DNA of 64,000 nucleotides from Celeribacter sp. HF31 (GCF_011806455.1 NZ_JAATOT010000004.1:458534-522533); one strand, 5' to 3'. Shown: positions 46,278-55,370, counted from the first letter of the stretch. The notes: generated by a model not told the origin, from the sequence alone. Program-made: numbers and translations.

Positions 46278-46407
46278 GGATATCCCTCCAATGTAAATTT
46301 AGCGGATTTCGTCCGTATTCAGGCCTCTTTTCGGGCCTTTAGGTACAGCCATACCCATCGCGCAAAACGCGTTGCCTGCGAGATGTGCATGGCTGAAAAG
46401 TGAGGTC

Positions 46408-47502
46408 TTAGAGTTCGACCTCGACGTCTGTGAGCGGCGTGGAGCAACAGATCAGGATTTTGCCCTGATCGATCTCGCGTTTGCGAATGCCCCCACCGTG
46501 CTGCATATCGACTTCACCGGAGATCAGTTTCGATTTACAGGTGCCGCAGATGCCGCGCTGACACGATGACATCGGCAGCAGGCCGGCCTCTTTGGCGGCG
46601 GTCAGAATGGTCATGCCGGGGCTGACCTCGACCACATGGCCGGTTTTCGGAAAGCTCACGCGGAAGGTATCGCCGCTGATCTCGGGCGCCGAGCTGGGCT
46701 CCTCGATCGTGCCAGCGGTTTCTGCCCCGAAATCAAAGCTTTCTTCGTAATAGTGGTCCATGTTGAACCCGGCCTCGCGCAACATGTCGCGCACGCCTTC
46801 CATGAAACGCGCCGGACCGCAGCAGAACACTTTTCGCTCTTTGTAATCCGGGGACATCATGGTGAGCATCTGGATGTTCAGACGACCGACGTAGCCGCTC
46901 CAGGCATGGCTGGAGGAGGTGGTGTCGACCGTCAGAGCCAATTTCAACGTCGGGTTTTGCATCGCCAGAAGCTCAAGCTCCTTGCGGAAAATCAGATCCG
47001 CAGGGGTCCGGGCCGCATGGACGAAATGCAGGTCGTAGGGTTCCGACAGGTCGCAGGCCGTGCGGGTCATCGACATCAACGGTGTGATGCCGCTCCCGGC
47101 GGAGATGAACAAAAGTTTCTCTTCCGCATTGGCGTCGGTGGTGAAATCGCCGGACGGACCAATCACGTTCAGTTCCTTGCCCGGCAACATGTTGTCATGC
47201 AGCCAGTTGGAGCCCGGGCCGCCCGGGACGCGTTTGACCGTGATCTCGATCCGATAAGGCCGCGCCGCCGAGGCGGAAATCGTGTAGCTGCGCGTGACCA
47301 TGCCGTCGACCGGCAGTTCAAAGGTCATGTGCTGACCCGGATAGAACCGGAAGTCGCGCGGTTCGCGCGCAGAGAACACGAAGGTCTTCACGTCATGCGT
47401 TTCCTGCCGGACCTGGCGGCAGACGAGCGTGTCGTCTACCTCCGGGTCCCACAGAGGAACGCCAGTTGCTTCGGTCAGCTTTTCGTTGGCCGGTGCAGTC
47501 AT
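46408..47502 (-). CDS. gbcB: Glycine betaine demethylase reductase subunit
   Basis: The 364-aa reductase passes electrons from NAD(P)H to the Rieske oxygenase GbcA. Domain order is an FAD-binding ferredoxin-reductase domain (RSYTISAS, residues about 71-78), an NAD-binding domain (FISAGSGITPLMSM; CCGPARFMEGV), and a C-terminal plant-type 2Fe-2S domain with Cys314, 319, 322 and 352 (SSCQRGICGTC...ILICCS). The start overlaps the gbcA stop by four bases, so the two are coupled. Another Rieske oxygenase partner is unlikely. Confidence 0.94.
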   Translation of the reverse strand: MTAPANEKLTEATGVPLWDPEVDDTLVCRQVRQETHDVKTFVFSAREPRDFRFYPGQHMTFELPVDGMVTRSYTISASAARPYRIEITVKRVPGGPGSNWLHDNMLPGKELNVIGPSGDFTTDANAEEKLLFISAGSGITPLMSMTRTACDLSEPYDLHFVHAARTPADLIFRKELELLAMQNPTLKLALTVDTTSSSHAWSGYVGRLNIQMLTMMSPDYKERKVFCCGPARFMEGVRDMLREAGFNMDHYYEESFDFGAETAGTIEEPSSAPEISGDTFRVSFPKTGHVVEVSPGMTILTAAKEAGLLPMSSCQRGICGTCKSKLISGEVDMQHGGGIRKREIDQGKILICCSTPLTDVEVEL

Positions 47503-48788
47503 TCAGCAGCTACCTTTTGGGTTTCAGCTTTGGCGAAATGGTCTTTCAGGCGATCAATGTACCAGGCGGCAAAGGATTCCACATGCGGCTCGGTGTAGGG
47601 CGAGTAGGGCCCCGGCTGGTAGCCGGACATTTCCGCGCCCTTTTGTGCCAGAGCGACCAGATCGGCGTCTTGCTGGTTGGTGTAGGTCCAGACCTGGGTG
47701 AGGTTGTCGAGGTTGTAATCCTCGCCCTCGATCGCGTCCTTGTGCACCAGCCAGGTGGTGCGCACCATGGTGCGGCCCGGGGAGAGCGGCAGCACGGAGA
47801 AGGTCACGATGTGGTCGGACATGAAGTGGTGCCAGGAGTTCGGGTGGGTCCAGAAGCTCAGACCGCCGAGTTTGGCGCCAGTGGTTTCACGGCTGAAGTT
47901 GCCGAGAAGTTTCTTACAGGCCACTTTCGTGTCCACGGTGTGGCTTTCGCCTTCCCACATCAGCGGCAGGCGCATGGTGCGGAACCCGGTGACGTCGGAG
48001 AGGTGCTGTTCCTCGGAGGAGGGCAGGCCGCAGGCGGTCCAACGGGCGTGGCTTTCTTTGATTTCTTGTTCGTATTTGGCAACGTCGTCGGAGCGGCGCT
48101 CGTCCAACTCGTCCGGGGAGAAGCCAAAGCCGAACTCGGAAAGCGGCACGGTCAGCTGCGGGTGGTTGCCTTCGCAGTGGTAGCACTCGCGGTTGTTCTC
48201 GAGCGTCAGCTTCCAGTTGCCCTCTTCGATCAGCTCGGACTGGAACGCCACTTTGGTGTTCTTGATGTCATGCGGCGCGATGTAGGGCGACATGATCTCG
48301 TCCATCTGATCGATGTCCGCCGGGGCGTCTTTCGCGAGGCAGATGAAGATCAGGCCCGCGATCGAGCGGACGTGGACGGTGCGCAGGTTGTGGCAGGATT
48401 TTTTGAAATCCTTGCCCATGTGCTCGGCCAGGATCAGATCGCCATCTTCGTTGTAGGTCCAGCCGTGGTAGCGGCAGACGATGTTGCCGATGGTGGTGGA
48501 TTTCTCGTTGACGAGCTTGGCGCCGCGGTGACGGCAGACGTTGTGAAAGCCGCGGATCTCTTCGTCGTCGCCACGCAGAAGCAGCACGGAAACCGGGCCG
48601 ATCTCAACAGTGATACAATCGCCCGGCTCGGGCAATTCCGGCTCGGTCCCCACAAAGATCCAGTGGTTGCCGAAGATCACCTCGATATCGAGGTCGAGCA
48701 CGTCCTGAGACGTGTAGAACGGCGCTTCCAGGCTTTTGTAAGCTTCGCGACGTGCGACGAGGGCGGGGATGTTAACGGAGTCACGCAT
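47499..48788 (-). CDS. gbcA: Glycine betaine demethylase oxygenase subunit (Rieske)
   Basis: A 429-aa Rieske non-heme iron oxygenase that converts glycine betaine to dimethylglycine plus formaldehyde. Rieske cluster ligands are Cys85-x-His87 and Cys105-x-x-His108 (CRHRGAK, CRYHGW). Catalytic iron ligands include His203 and His208 in ENNRECYHCEGNH. The sequence fits the GbcA/stachydrine demethylase group. GAGGT precedes the ATG. It is the first gene of gbcA-gbcB; the BCCT gene follows 130 bases later. A related N-methyl substrate (stachydrine, carnitine) is the main alternative. Confidence 0.93.
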   Translation of the reverse strand: MRDSVNIPALVARREAYKSLEAPFYTSQDVLDLDIEVIFGNHWIFVGTEPELPEPGDCITVEIGPVSVLLLRGDDEEIRGFHNVCRHRGAKLVNEKSTTIGNIVCRYHGWTYNEDGDLILAEHMGKDFKKSCHNLRTVHVRSIAGLIFICLAKDAPADIDQMDEIMSPYIAPHDIKNTKVAFQSELIEEGNWKLTLENNRECYHCEGNHPQLTVPLSEFGFGFSPDELDERRSDDVAKYEQEIKESHARWTACGLPSSEEQHLSDVTGFRTMRLPLMWEGESHTVDTKVACKKLLGNFSRETTGAKLGGLSFWTHPNSWHHFMSDHIVTFSVLPLSPGRTMVRTTWLVHKDAIEGEDYNLDNLTQVWTYTNQQDADLVALAQKGAEMSGYQPGPYSPYTEPHVESFAAWYIDRLKDHFAKAETQKVAAE

Positions 48789-49394
48789 GTTGATGTACCT
48801 CGGCTACTGCGTGTTGGCGGGGGAAGGGGACCGGATAAAAGGGTGTGCGTTGCGAGGCGGAAAACCGCTGCCTTTCTATCGTACTGCATGCTGGTGCCGT
48901 ACGAAAGCCCCGCTCTGGCGAGCAGAGGTCTGTCATCCGCGAAAACGCGTATGACCCGCGAGAAGCGCGGGGGTTGGCAAGGGCTGTCGATCGCACCCTA
49001 AGTCTCCCTGTTTAATGGCGGCAGGTAACCTGCTCTTTGGGTTTCGCCCTCTAATGTTCGGACGATCTGGTGATCATTTGAAAATGTGTAAAATGCGGGG
49101 AGAAGTGGTAAGTCAAACTGCCGGTATTTTTGCGACAGGACCCCTTGAGGACCCAATCTTCTCAGGCTGAGCTGTTTTCTTTATGCCTGAGAAATGAGCG
49201 AAGAGACAAGAGGCTGGGCATATGGCAAGAGGTCGCGGCGCGGTGCGCCCCGTGGCCACTGTGCGAAAACAAGCATGCAGAGAATCAAATGCGTCATGTT
49301 TCCGTCACGGCGGGGCGCGAGATATGGGAGAAAGGTTTCGGGCCAGATAATCGGCGACGGGTGATCTTTCAGGTCAGATCATCAGGTCAAATCA
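48789..49394. promoter_or_regulatory. Intergenic region upstream of gbcA
   Basis: 606 bases with no supported gene on either strand. A short hairpin (CCCGCG-AGAAG-CGCGGG, 48955-48971) lies about 170 bases upstream of gbcA. The 49070-49130 stretch is AT-rich. A 13-base tandem repeat begins at 49369. The gbcA promoter and regulator sites should be here, but I cannot define boxes. Confidence 0.4.
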
Positions 49395-49407
49395 TCAGGC
49401 CAGATAA
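49369..49407 (+). repeat. Three-copy 13-base tandem repeat at the end of the GntR gene
   Basis: TCAGGTCAGATCA, TCAGGTCAAATCA, TCAGGCCAGATAA are head to tail. The third unit is the end of the regulator coding region (its stop and last three codons on the minus strand); the other two lie just beyond. GGCCAGATAA occurs again at 49341-49350. Confidence 0.85.
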
Positions 49408-50138
49408 ATCCGTATCCGCTTCGACGCGTTGTAGAGGTGACGCGAAGCCGCCTCAGCCGCCGCCTCCTCATCGCCATCTTCGAGCGCTTTGTAGATCGCC
49501 TTGTGTTCATCCTGAACCGCGTCCATCAAATCGGCGTGGTTGGTCTTGGTGTTGCTGCGCGCCTGGCGAATGATGTTGCGCGCGCTGGCCTCCAAGTGTT
49601 GGCACAGGGAAATGAAATGCGGGTTATGCGTCGCTTCGACGATGGCCTGGTGGAACTGATAGTCCTCTTCGTCGCCCAGCCGGTCGCTGGCGATGGCGTA
49701 TTCCATGCCAATCAACGCGCGTTTGATCTTTTTCAGATCCTCCGGCGTGCGGCGTTTCGCAGCGATGCGTGTGGCCGCGACCTCGATGGTCACGAGCAAT
49801 TCCATCGCCTCTTCGAGCCGCCCGAGATCGGAGACGGAAAAGTTCTGAAAGCGAAACGATGTGGTTGGATCGCGTTGGGTCACATAAACGCCGCTGCCCG
49901 CGCGGGCGGCGACGAGACCGTCGGACTTGAGCTGTGACAAGGCCTCGCGCACCACGGCGCGGCTGACGGCATATTGCGTGCAAAGGTCGCGCTCCGAGGG
50001 GAGCCGATCCCCGACCGACAAGGCGCCAGATGCAATTTTTGCGCTCAGGTCCTGTGCGATCTCATCTGGCAAATGACCGTTGCGTGCCCCGGTGCCATTG
50101 CGCGATTGATCATGTGTGAGTCGACTGGATACTGACAT
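49395..50138 (-). CDS. FadR-subfamily GntR transcriptional regulator
   Basis: A 247-aa regulator with an N-terminal winged helix (residues about 25-90; LPDEIAQDLSAKIASGALSVGDRLPSERDLC, VSRAVVREALSQLKSDGLV) and a C-terminal all-helical FCD ligand domain (about 105-235; DEEDYQFHQAIVEATHNPHF, with Asp and His metal-ligand positions). AGGGG precedes the ATG at 50138. It is divergent from the ABC-catabolic operon starting at 50370, so it is the probable local repressor or sensor; FCD regulators usually bind small carboxylates. Confidence 0.93.
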   Translation of the reverse strand: MSVSSRLTHDQSRNGTGARNGHLPDEIAQDLSAKIASGALSVGDRLPSERDLCTQYAVSRAVVREALSQLKSDGLVAARAGSGVYVTQRDPTTSFRFQNFSVSDLGRLEEAMELLVTIEVAATRIAAKRRTPEDLKKIKRALIGMEYAIASDRLGDEEDYQFHQAIVEATHNPHFISLCQHLEASARNIIRQARSNTKTNHADLMDAVQDEHKAIYKALEDGDEEAAAEAASRHLYNASKRIRIYLA

Positions 50139-50369
50139 TTTTTCCCCTTTGCAGGACCATAATATCTCACTGGTCTGACAGGTTAAAGAAAAAATTATCA
50201 ATTAAATTCAATATATTAATTTGTAAATTTTGAAAATTCGTGTGGTTTTGTGTGCCTTGAAAAATTGGTCAGTTAGGTTGTTGACTGGTAAGACCATTTC
50301 ATGCCATCACATGAAAAGCCGAAGGGGTGGAGGATCTCTTCGCAAGTCAAATATGTCAGGGAGGACAGT
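50139..50369. promoter_or_regulatory. Divergent promoter region with FadR-type operator candidates
   Basis: A very AT-rich 230-base gap. TGGTAAGACCA (50286-50296) is a TGGT-N3-ACCA palindrome. ACTGGTCTGACAGGTT (50169-50184) resembles the E. coli FadR operator consensus and lies close to the regulator gene. A third, weaker TTGGTCAG occurs at 50275-50282. The sites lie so that one regulator could cover both divergent promoters. Confidence 0.6.
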
Positions 50370-51617
50370 ATGGGATTCCAGAAATTCGCACGCGGTACGG
50401 CGGCTATGGCGCTTGTTATGGGGGCCGCGACTGCGGCACAGGCAGAGCCTTTGAAGATCGCTCTCGTGGAGACCCTCTCGGGTCCGCAGGCCTCGACCGG
50501 TTTGCTGTATCGCGATGCGGTGAAATATCAGATCGGCAAGATCAATGAGGCGGGCGGCTTCGGCGGTGAGCCGATCGAACTGCTCGAATTCGACAACCAG
50601 GGCGGCCCGGTGGGCGCCGCCGACCGTGTCCGCGCCGCGATTTCCGAAGGCGCCGATGTGATCCTTCAGGGCTCGTCTTCCGCCGTGGCCGGTCAGGTGA
50701 CCGAAGACGTGCGCAAATACAACCTGCGCAACGCAGGCGACGAGGTACTTTACATCAACCTGGGCGGCGAGGCGATGGAGCTGACCGGGTCCAAGTGCCA
50801 CTACTACCACTTCCGCACCAGCCCGAACGCCGCGATCCGCGTCAACACTCTGCTCGACGGCATGAAAGAAGCCGGTGTGCTGGGCGACAACGTCTATGCG
50901 ATGAACCAGAACTACTCCTGGGGTGTCGACGTGCAGGACAACACTGTGGCCGCCGCTGATCGTCTCGGCTTTACCGTCGTCGAACAGACCCTGCATGACG
51001 TGAACAAGATCCAGGACTTCTCGCCTTATGTGCAGCGCATTCAAGCCGCCGATGCCGATACGGTGATCACCGGCAACTGGTCCAACGACCTTCTGCTTTT
51101 GATGAAAGCTGCCAGCGGCGCAGGCCTTGATGTGCGTTTCGGCACGGCCTTCCTCGATCAGCCGGGCAACATCGGCAACGCCGGGGCCGTGGCCGAGGGG
51201 CATTTCCTCTCCGCGCCGTTCAATGCCCAAGTGAACCCGGAAGAAACCTCCGCCTTCATGGAGGATTACAAATCCGTCACCGGGCATTATCCAAGCTATG
51301 TCGAACCGACGACGGTCTTTGGTCTGATGCTTTTGGGCGAGGCGCTGAAGTCGGTTGAGCCGACTGAGGACGGATTGAACGCTGCCGATCTCGCCGTCGC
51401 GCTTGAAAATGCCACCGCCGAGACGCCGATGGGACCGATCTCGATGCGTGCCGATGACCACCAGATCATTCAGCCGATGATCGTACAAGAGGTCAGCAAG
51501 GATGCCCAGTATAAGGCCGACGACACCGAATATGGCTTTGTCCCGATCAAGGTCATCTCCGCCGCAGATGCGGAACAGCCGGTGCAGGACAGCTGCAAAA
51601 TGAAGCGTCCGGGCTAA
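50370..51617 (+). CDS. HAAT-type ABC transporter substrate-binding protein
   Basis: A 415-aa periplasmic binding protein of the branched-chain amino acid (LivJ-like, type I) class. It has a signal peptide (residues 1-25, ending AAQA), then LKIALVETLSGPQASTGLLYRDAV, the usual first motif. Residues AEQPVQDSCKM near the C-terminus are typical of family members for aromatic or carboxylic compounds. GGAGGA precedes the ATG. It leads the operon of transporter and catabolic enzymes, so its ligand is probably the operon's substrate. Confidence 0.93.
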   Translation: MGFQKFARGTAAMALVMGAATAAQAEPLKIALVETLSGPQASTGLLYRDAVKYQIGKINEAGGFGGEPIELLEFDNQGGPVGAADRVRAAISEGADVILQGSSSAVAGQVTEDVRKYNLRNAGDEVLYINLGGEAMELTGSKCHYYHFRTSPNAAIRVNTLLDGMKEAGVLGDNVYAMNQNYSWGVDVQDNTVAAADRLGFTVVEQTLHDVNKIQDFSPYVQRIQAADADTVITGNWSNDLLLLMKAASGAGLDVRFGTAFLDQPGNIGNAGAVAEGHFLSAPFNAQVNPEETSAFMEDYKSVTGHYPSYVEPTTVFGLMLLGEALKSVEPTEDGLNAADLAVALENATAETPMGPISMRADDHQIIQPMIVQEVSKDAQYKADDTEYGFVPIKVISAADAEQPVQDSCKMKRPG

Positions 51618-51713
51618 GCCCTGACACCCCACTTACACACGAAACGCATGTCATGATCGGGGCCGAAAAGCCCCGGTCAGGACGCCGCTCACCCGATGCC
51701 TACGGAGGTCAGT

Positions 51714-52655
51714 GTGGACCAGATACTCTTTGCTTTGCTCAACGGCACCATTTACGGGCTCTTGCTCTTTATGGTTTCCGCCGGTTTGACACTTATCTTC
51801 GGGATGATGGGGGTTTTGAACTTTGCCCACGCATCCTTTTACATGCTGGGCGCCTATTTCGCCTATACGCTTCAACCTCTTACGGGATTCTGGCTGGCAA
51901 TCATCCTCGCTCCGATCCTGGTGATGGGGGTCGGCATTCTGGTCGAACGTTTCATCTTGCGCCATGTGCACGAACACGGCCATGCGCATGAATTGCTTGT
52001 GACCTTCGGTCTGTCGGTGGTGATCGCCGAGATGATCAAGATGGTCTACGGCAAATTCGCGGTCGATTACCGCGTGCCGGCCGAGCTGAACTTTGCGGCC
52101 TTCTCTTTGTCGGGCATCGACTATCCGTTCTATCGCTTGTTCATGGGCGGCATCGCCGTCGTCATGTTCATCGCGATCTATCTCTTGCTGACGAAAACCC
52201 GTGTCGGCATCGTCGTGCGCTCCGCCATTTACCGTCCGCAGATGGTCGAGGCGCTGGGTCACAACGTCCCCATGGTCTTCATGGGCGTCTTTGGCATCGG
52301 GGCCGCTCTGGCGGGTCTCGCGGGTGCTGTCGCGGGTGCGTTTTACACCACCAATCCCAACATGGCTCTGGAACTTGGCGTCATGGTGTTCGTGGTCGTC
52401 GTGGTCGGGGGGCTTGGCTCCATGGGCGGCGCGATGGCCGCGTCGCTTCTGATCGGCATCACCAACTCGCTCGCGGTCGGAAGCGATTTCCGCATCGCGG
52501 ATCTTCTGACGTGGATCGGCATGGGCGGGTGGGCCGAGGAGATTGGCGGGCTTTTGACCATGCGCATGTCCAGCCTCGCCGCCACCCTGCCGTTCTTTAT
52601 CATGCTTCTGGTGCTGGTGCTGCGCCCCTCCGGATTGATGGGCGAGAAGGAATAA
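51714..52655 (+). CDS. LivH-like ABC permease
   Basis: A branched-chain-type permease (about 313 aa) with eight or so membrane helices. Landmarks are GLLLFMVSAGLTLIFGMMGVLNFAHASFYMLGAY at the start and the conserved ALGHNVPMVFMGVFGIGAALAGLAG loop in the second half. I prefer the GTG at 51714, four bases after GGAGGT; an ATG at 51696 would add six residues but lacks a ribosome site. It is followed directly by the LivM-like gene. Confidence 0.9.
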   Translation: MDQILFALLNGTIYGLLLFMVSAGLTLIFGMMGVLNFAHASFYMLGAYFAYTLQPLTGFWLAIILAPILVMGVGILVERFILRHVHEHGHAHELLVTFGLSVVIAEMIKMVYGKFAVDYRVPAELNFAAFSLSGIDYPFYRLFMGGIAVVMFIAIYLLLTKTRVGIVVRSAIYRPQMVEALGHNVPMVFMGVFGIGAALAGLAGAVAGAFYTTNPNMALELGVMVFVVVVVGGLGSMGGAMAASLLIGITNSLAVGSDFRIADLLTWIGMGGWAEEIGGLLTMRMSSLAATLPFFIMLLVLVLRPSGLMGEKE

Positions 52656-52658
52656 CTC

Positions 52659-53885
52659 ATGAAATACGCACCTCTACTTCTTTTGGTCACGGTCGCCGTG
52701 TTGATCGCCCTGCCGTGGCTGGTCTCCGGCTCCATGCTCAACGCCGCTGTTCAGATGCTGATCGCCGCCCTTTTCGCCATGGCCTTTGGCCTGTTGTGCG
52801 GGCAGGCCGGGATGCTGAGCTTTGGCCATGCCGCCTATTTTGGCGTCGGCGCCTTTGCCGCCGTCCATGCGATGAACGCCTTCGGGGGCGAAGGGCTTTT
52901 GCCGACGCCGCTTTTGCCGCTGGTCGGGGGCGCGACGGGCCTGGTGAGCGGGCTTCTGGCGGGCTATTTTTCGACCAAGCGCACGGGCGTTTACTTCGCC
53001 ATGATCACGCTGGCGCTGGCTGAATTGCTGCACGCTCTGGCGCCGCACCTCAAAACCGTCTTTGGCGGCGAGGCGGGCGTGTCCTCCTTCCGTATGCCGG
53101 CTTGGGGCATTGGCTTCGGTTCGCTCAATGACGTCTATTTCCTGACGCTGGTCTGGACGCTCGTGAGCATCGGTCTTCTGTATCTCTTCAGCAAAACCCC
53201 GCTTGGGCGTTTGGCTCTGGGCCTGCGTGAAAACGCGCATCGTCTGCGTTTTCTGGGCTACAACACCCATGCGCTTGGCACGTTGATCTTCGCCATCTCC
53301 GCCATGTTCGCGGGCATTGCAGGGGCGCTTCAGTCGATGAACATCGAAGCCGCAAACTACGTCGTGCTCGAATCCCACATCTCCACGGCCGTGGTGCTCA
53401 ACAGCTTCATCGGCGGTGTGCGCGTCTTCCTCGGCCCGGCGATCGGCGGCGCGCTGATGACCTTCTTCGGCCATGTCACCTCCGACCTGACCCGTGTCTG
53501 GCTTTTGTACCAGGGCATCATCTTCGTGCTCGTCATGATGTTCCTGCCGCGCGGTCTCGTGGGCGAGCTGGTCGAACGCCTCCGCAATCCCAGTGGCGAA
53601 GGCTTGGCCCGCACGCTCGGCACGGTGTTGGCGCGTCTTGTGAGCCTCGCGATTGCTGCTTTCGGTGCGGTTTTCCTGATCGAATTCCTGCAACGCGTGC
53701 TGTCGCCGGAGTATCGCGCGGGTGTCACCGACGGCACCTGGCCCGACATCGCGCTTTTCTCTTATGACTGGGCGCCGCTCTCCGTAAGCCCTTGGGCCTT
53801 TGGCCTCGGCCTCTTCGGCATCGGCATCGCTTTGGTCACCATGGTCAACCGCCGCGTCGCGGCGCGCAAGGAGGCACAGGCATGA
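52659..53885 (+). CDS. LivM-like ABC permease with C-terminal extension
   Basis: A 408-aa permease, longer than the usual 320-360. The core is typical: LCGQAGMLSFGHAAYFGVGAF, YFSTKRTGVYFAMITLALAEL and the LRENAHRLRFLGYNTH loop. After the core (about residue 305) there is an extra region with two further hydrophobic segments (about 322-345 and 375-395) and a loop between them. It overlaps the next ATG by four bases. Confidence 0.92.
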   Translation: MKYAPLLLLVTVAVLIALPWLVSGSMLNAAVQMLIAALFAMAFGLLCGQAGMLSFGHAAYFGVGAFAAVHAMNAFGGEGLLPTPLLPLVGGATGLVSGLLAGYFSTKRTGVYFAMITLALAELLHALAPHLKTVFGGEAGVSSFRMPAWGIGFGSLNDVYFLTLVWTLVSIGLLYLFSKTPLGRLALGLRENAHRLRFLGYNTHALGTLIFAISAMFAGIAGALQSMNIEAANYVVLESHISTAVVLNSFIGGVRVFLGPAIGGALMTFFGHVTSDLTRVWLLYQGIIFVLVMMFLPRGLVGELVERLRNPSGEGLARTLGTVLARLVSLAIAAFGAVFLIEFLQRVLSPEYRAGVTDGTWPDIALFSYDWAPLSVSPWAFGLGLFGIGIALVTMVNRRVAARKEAQA

Positions 53886-54634
53886 GCGATCCTATTCTGT
53901 CTTTGCAACATGTTCACAAGTCCTTTGGCGAGGCCCATATCATCCGGGATGCCAATCTCGATGTGATCCCCGGTGAACGCCATGCGGTGATCGGGCCGAA
54001 CGGGGCGGGCAAGTCGACGCTGTTCCATCTCTGCTCCGGCCAGTTCGCACCCACCGAGGGCAAGATCCTTTTGAACGGCAAGAACATCGCCGGTTTGAAA
54101 CCGGCGGAGGTCAACCGTCGCGGTCTGGCGCGCTCGTTCCAGATCACCAATATCTTCCCCGGTGTGACGGTCTTCGAGAACTTGCGTCTCGCGGTGATGC
54201 GCAAGCACAACCTGCAATTCGTGTTCTGGCGCTCTGCCGCGCGGCTGCGTCTGGTCAACGAGGAGGTCGACGATCTTCTGACCAAAATCCGCCTCACGGA
54301 CCGCGCCCAGACGCTGGCCAGCCAGCTGTCGTATTCGGAGCAACGCTCGCTTGAGATCGGTATGACTCTGGCCTCCGATCCGCAGGTGATCCTCTTGGAC
54401 GAACCGATGGCGGGCATGTCGCATGAGGAAACCGATTACACCGCGGGGCTGATCCGCGAGATCACCGAAGGCCGCACGCTTTTGATCGTCGAACATGACA
54501 TGAGCGTCGTCTTTTCGCTGGCGCATCGCATCAGCGTGCTGGTCTACGGCGAGATCATCGCCACCGGCACGCCCGAGGACATTCGCGGCAATGCCCGCGT
54601 GAAAGAAGCCTATCTGGGCGAGGAGGCGGCGTGA
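53882..54634 (+). CDS. LivG-like ABC ATP-binding protein
   Basis: A 250-aa ATPase with a normal Walker A (GPNGAGKST), Q-loop in RSFQITNIF, a variant signature LSYSEQRSLEIG, Walker B VILLDEPMAGMS and a switch His in VEHDMS. The start overlaps the permease stop by four bases and its own stop overlaps the next ATG. It pairs with the following ATPase, which has an altered P-loop, so this subunit may supply the fully functional ATP site. Confidence 0.94.
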   Translation: MSDPILSLQHVHKSFGEAHIIRDANLDVIPGERHAVIGPNGAGKSTLFHLCSGQFAPTEGKILLNGKNIAGLKPAEVNRRGLARSFQITNIFPGVTVFENLRLAVMRKHNLQFVFWRSAARLRLVNEEVDDLLTKIRLTDRAQTLASQLSYSEQRSLEIGMTLASDPQVILLDEPMAGMSHEETDYTAGLIREITEGRTLLIVEHDMSVVFSLAHRISVLVYGEIIATGTPEDIRGNARVKEAYLGEEAA

Positions 54635-55356
54635 TGGAGTCTGTGAGCGATACAATCCTCTCCGTCGAGGGGCTGCACGCCCATTACGGCAAAAGTCACA
54701 TCCTGCACGGCGTCACTTTCGACGTGGCCCGTGGCGAGGTCGTCAGCCTTCTGGGCCGCAACGGCTCAGGGCGCTCGACCACGATGAAATCCATCATGGG
54801 GCTGGTGCCGCCGTCTGAGGGCCACGTGCGTCTCGACGGTGTCGATCTGGCCGGTCAGCGCAGCTTTGCGATCTGTCGCCGGGGCATCGGCTATGTCCCG
54901 GAAGAGCGTGAGATTTTCCTCAACCTCACCGTCGATGAGAACCTCGAAATGGGGCGCCAAAACGGGCCGGACGGCGCGGCGAAATGGGATGTCGATCAGA
55001 TGTTCACCTATTTCCCGCGCCTCAAGGAACGCCGCAACACCCGCGCCGGAAGCCTCTCGGGCGGGGAGCAACAGATGCTCACCATGTGCCGCTCGCTCTT
55101 GGGCAACCCGCTGGTGATGCTGATCGACGAGCCGACCGAAGGCCTCGCGCCCAAGATCGTGACCGTCGTCGGCGAGGTGATCCAAGACATCAACAAACAC
55201 GGCGTCTCCGTGGTGCTGGTCGAACAAAAGCTCACCATCGCCATGCAGGTCTCGCATCGGGTCTGTGTCATGGGCCACGGCCAGATCGTTTTTGAGGGCA
55301 CGCCCGACGAGTTGAACGCCAAGCCGGAGATCACCGACGAATGGCTCGCGGTGTAA
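54631..55356 (+). CDS. LivF-like ABC ATP-binding protein with Arg in Walker A
   Basis: A 241-aa second ATPase. The P-loop is GRNGSGRSTT: residue 48 is Arg (codon CGC at 54772-54774) where Lys is expected. The other motifs are intact: Q-loop region GIGYVPEEREIF, signature LSGGEQQML, Walker B VMLIDEPTEGLAP and EQK at the switch position. Lys-to-Arg changes here often lower ATP hydrolysis, so the transporter may use asymmetric sites. I recall similar arginine forms in some LivF-type proteins, so it may be a subfamily trait rather than a defect. Confidence 0.93.
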   Translation: MMESVSDTILSVEGLHAHYGKSHILHGVTFDVARGEVVSLLGRNGSGRSTTMKSIMGLVPPSEGHVRLDGVDLAGQRSFAICRRGIGYVPEEREIFLNLTVDENLEMGRQNGPDGAAKWDVDQMFTYFPRLKERRNTRAGSLSGGEQQMLTMCRSLLGNPLVMLIDEPTEGLAPKIVTVVGEVIQDINKHGVSVVLVEQKLTIAMQVSHRVCVMGHGQIVFEGTPDELNAKPEITDEWLAV

Positions 55357-55370
55357 AGGAGGAACGCGTG

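Noticed and set aside
43872..49296. TGCGTCA at 28277, 43872 and 49290 as a shared regulator motif.
   Set aside because: A 7-mer is expected several times by chance in 64 kb on two strands and the sites are not at comparable distances from starts.
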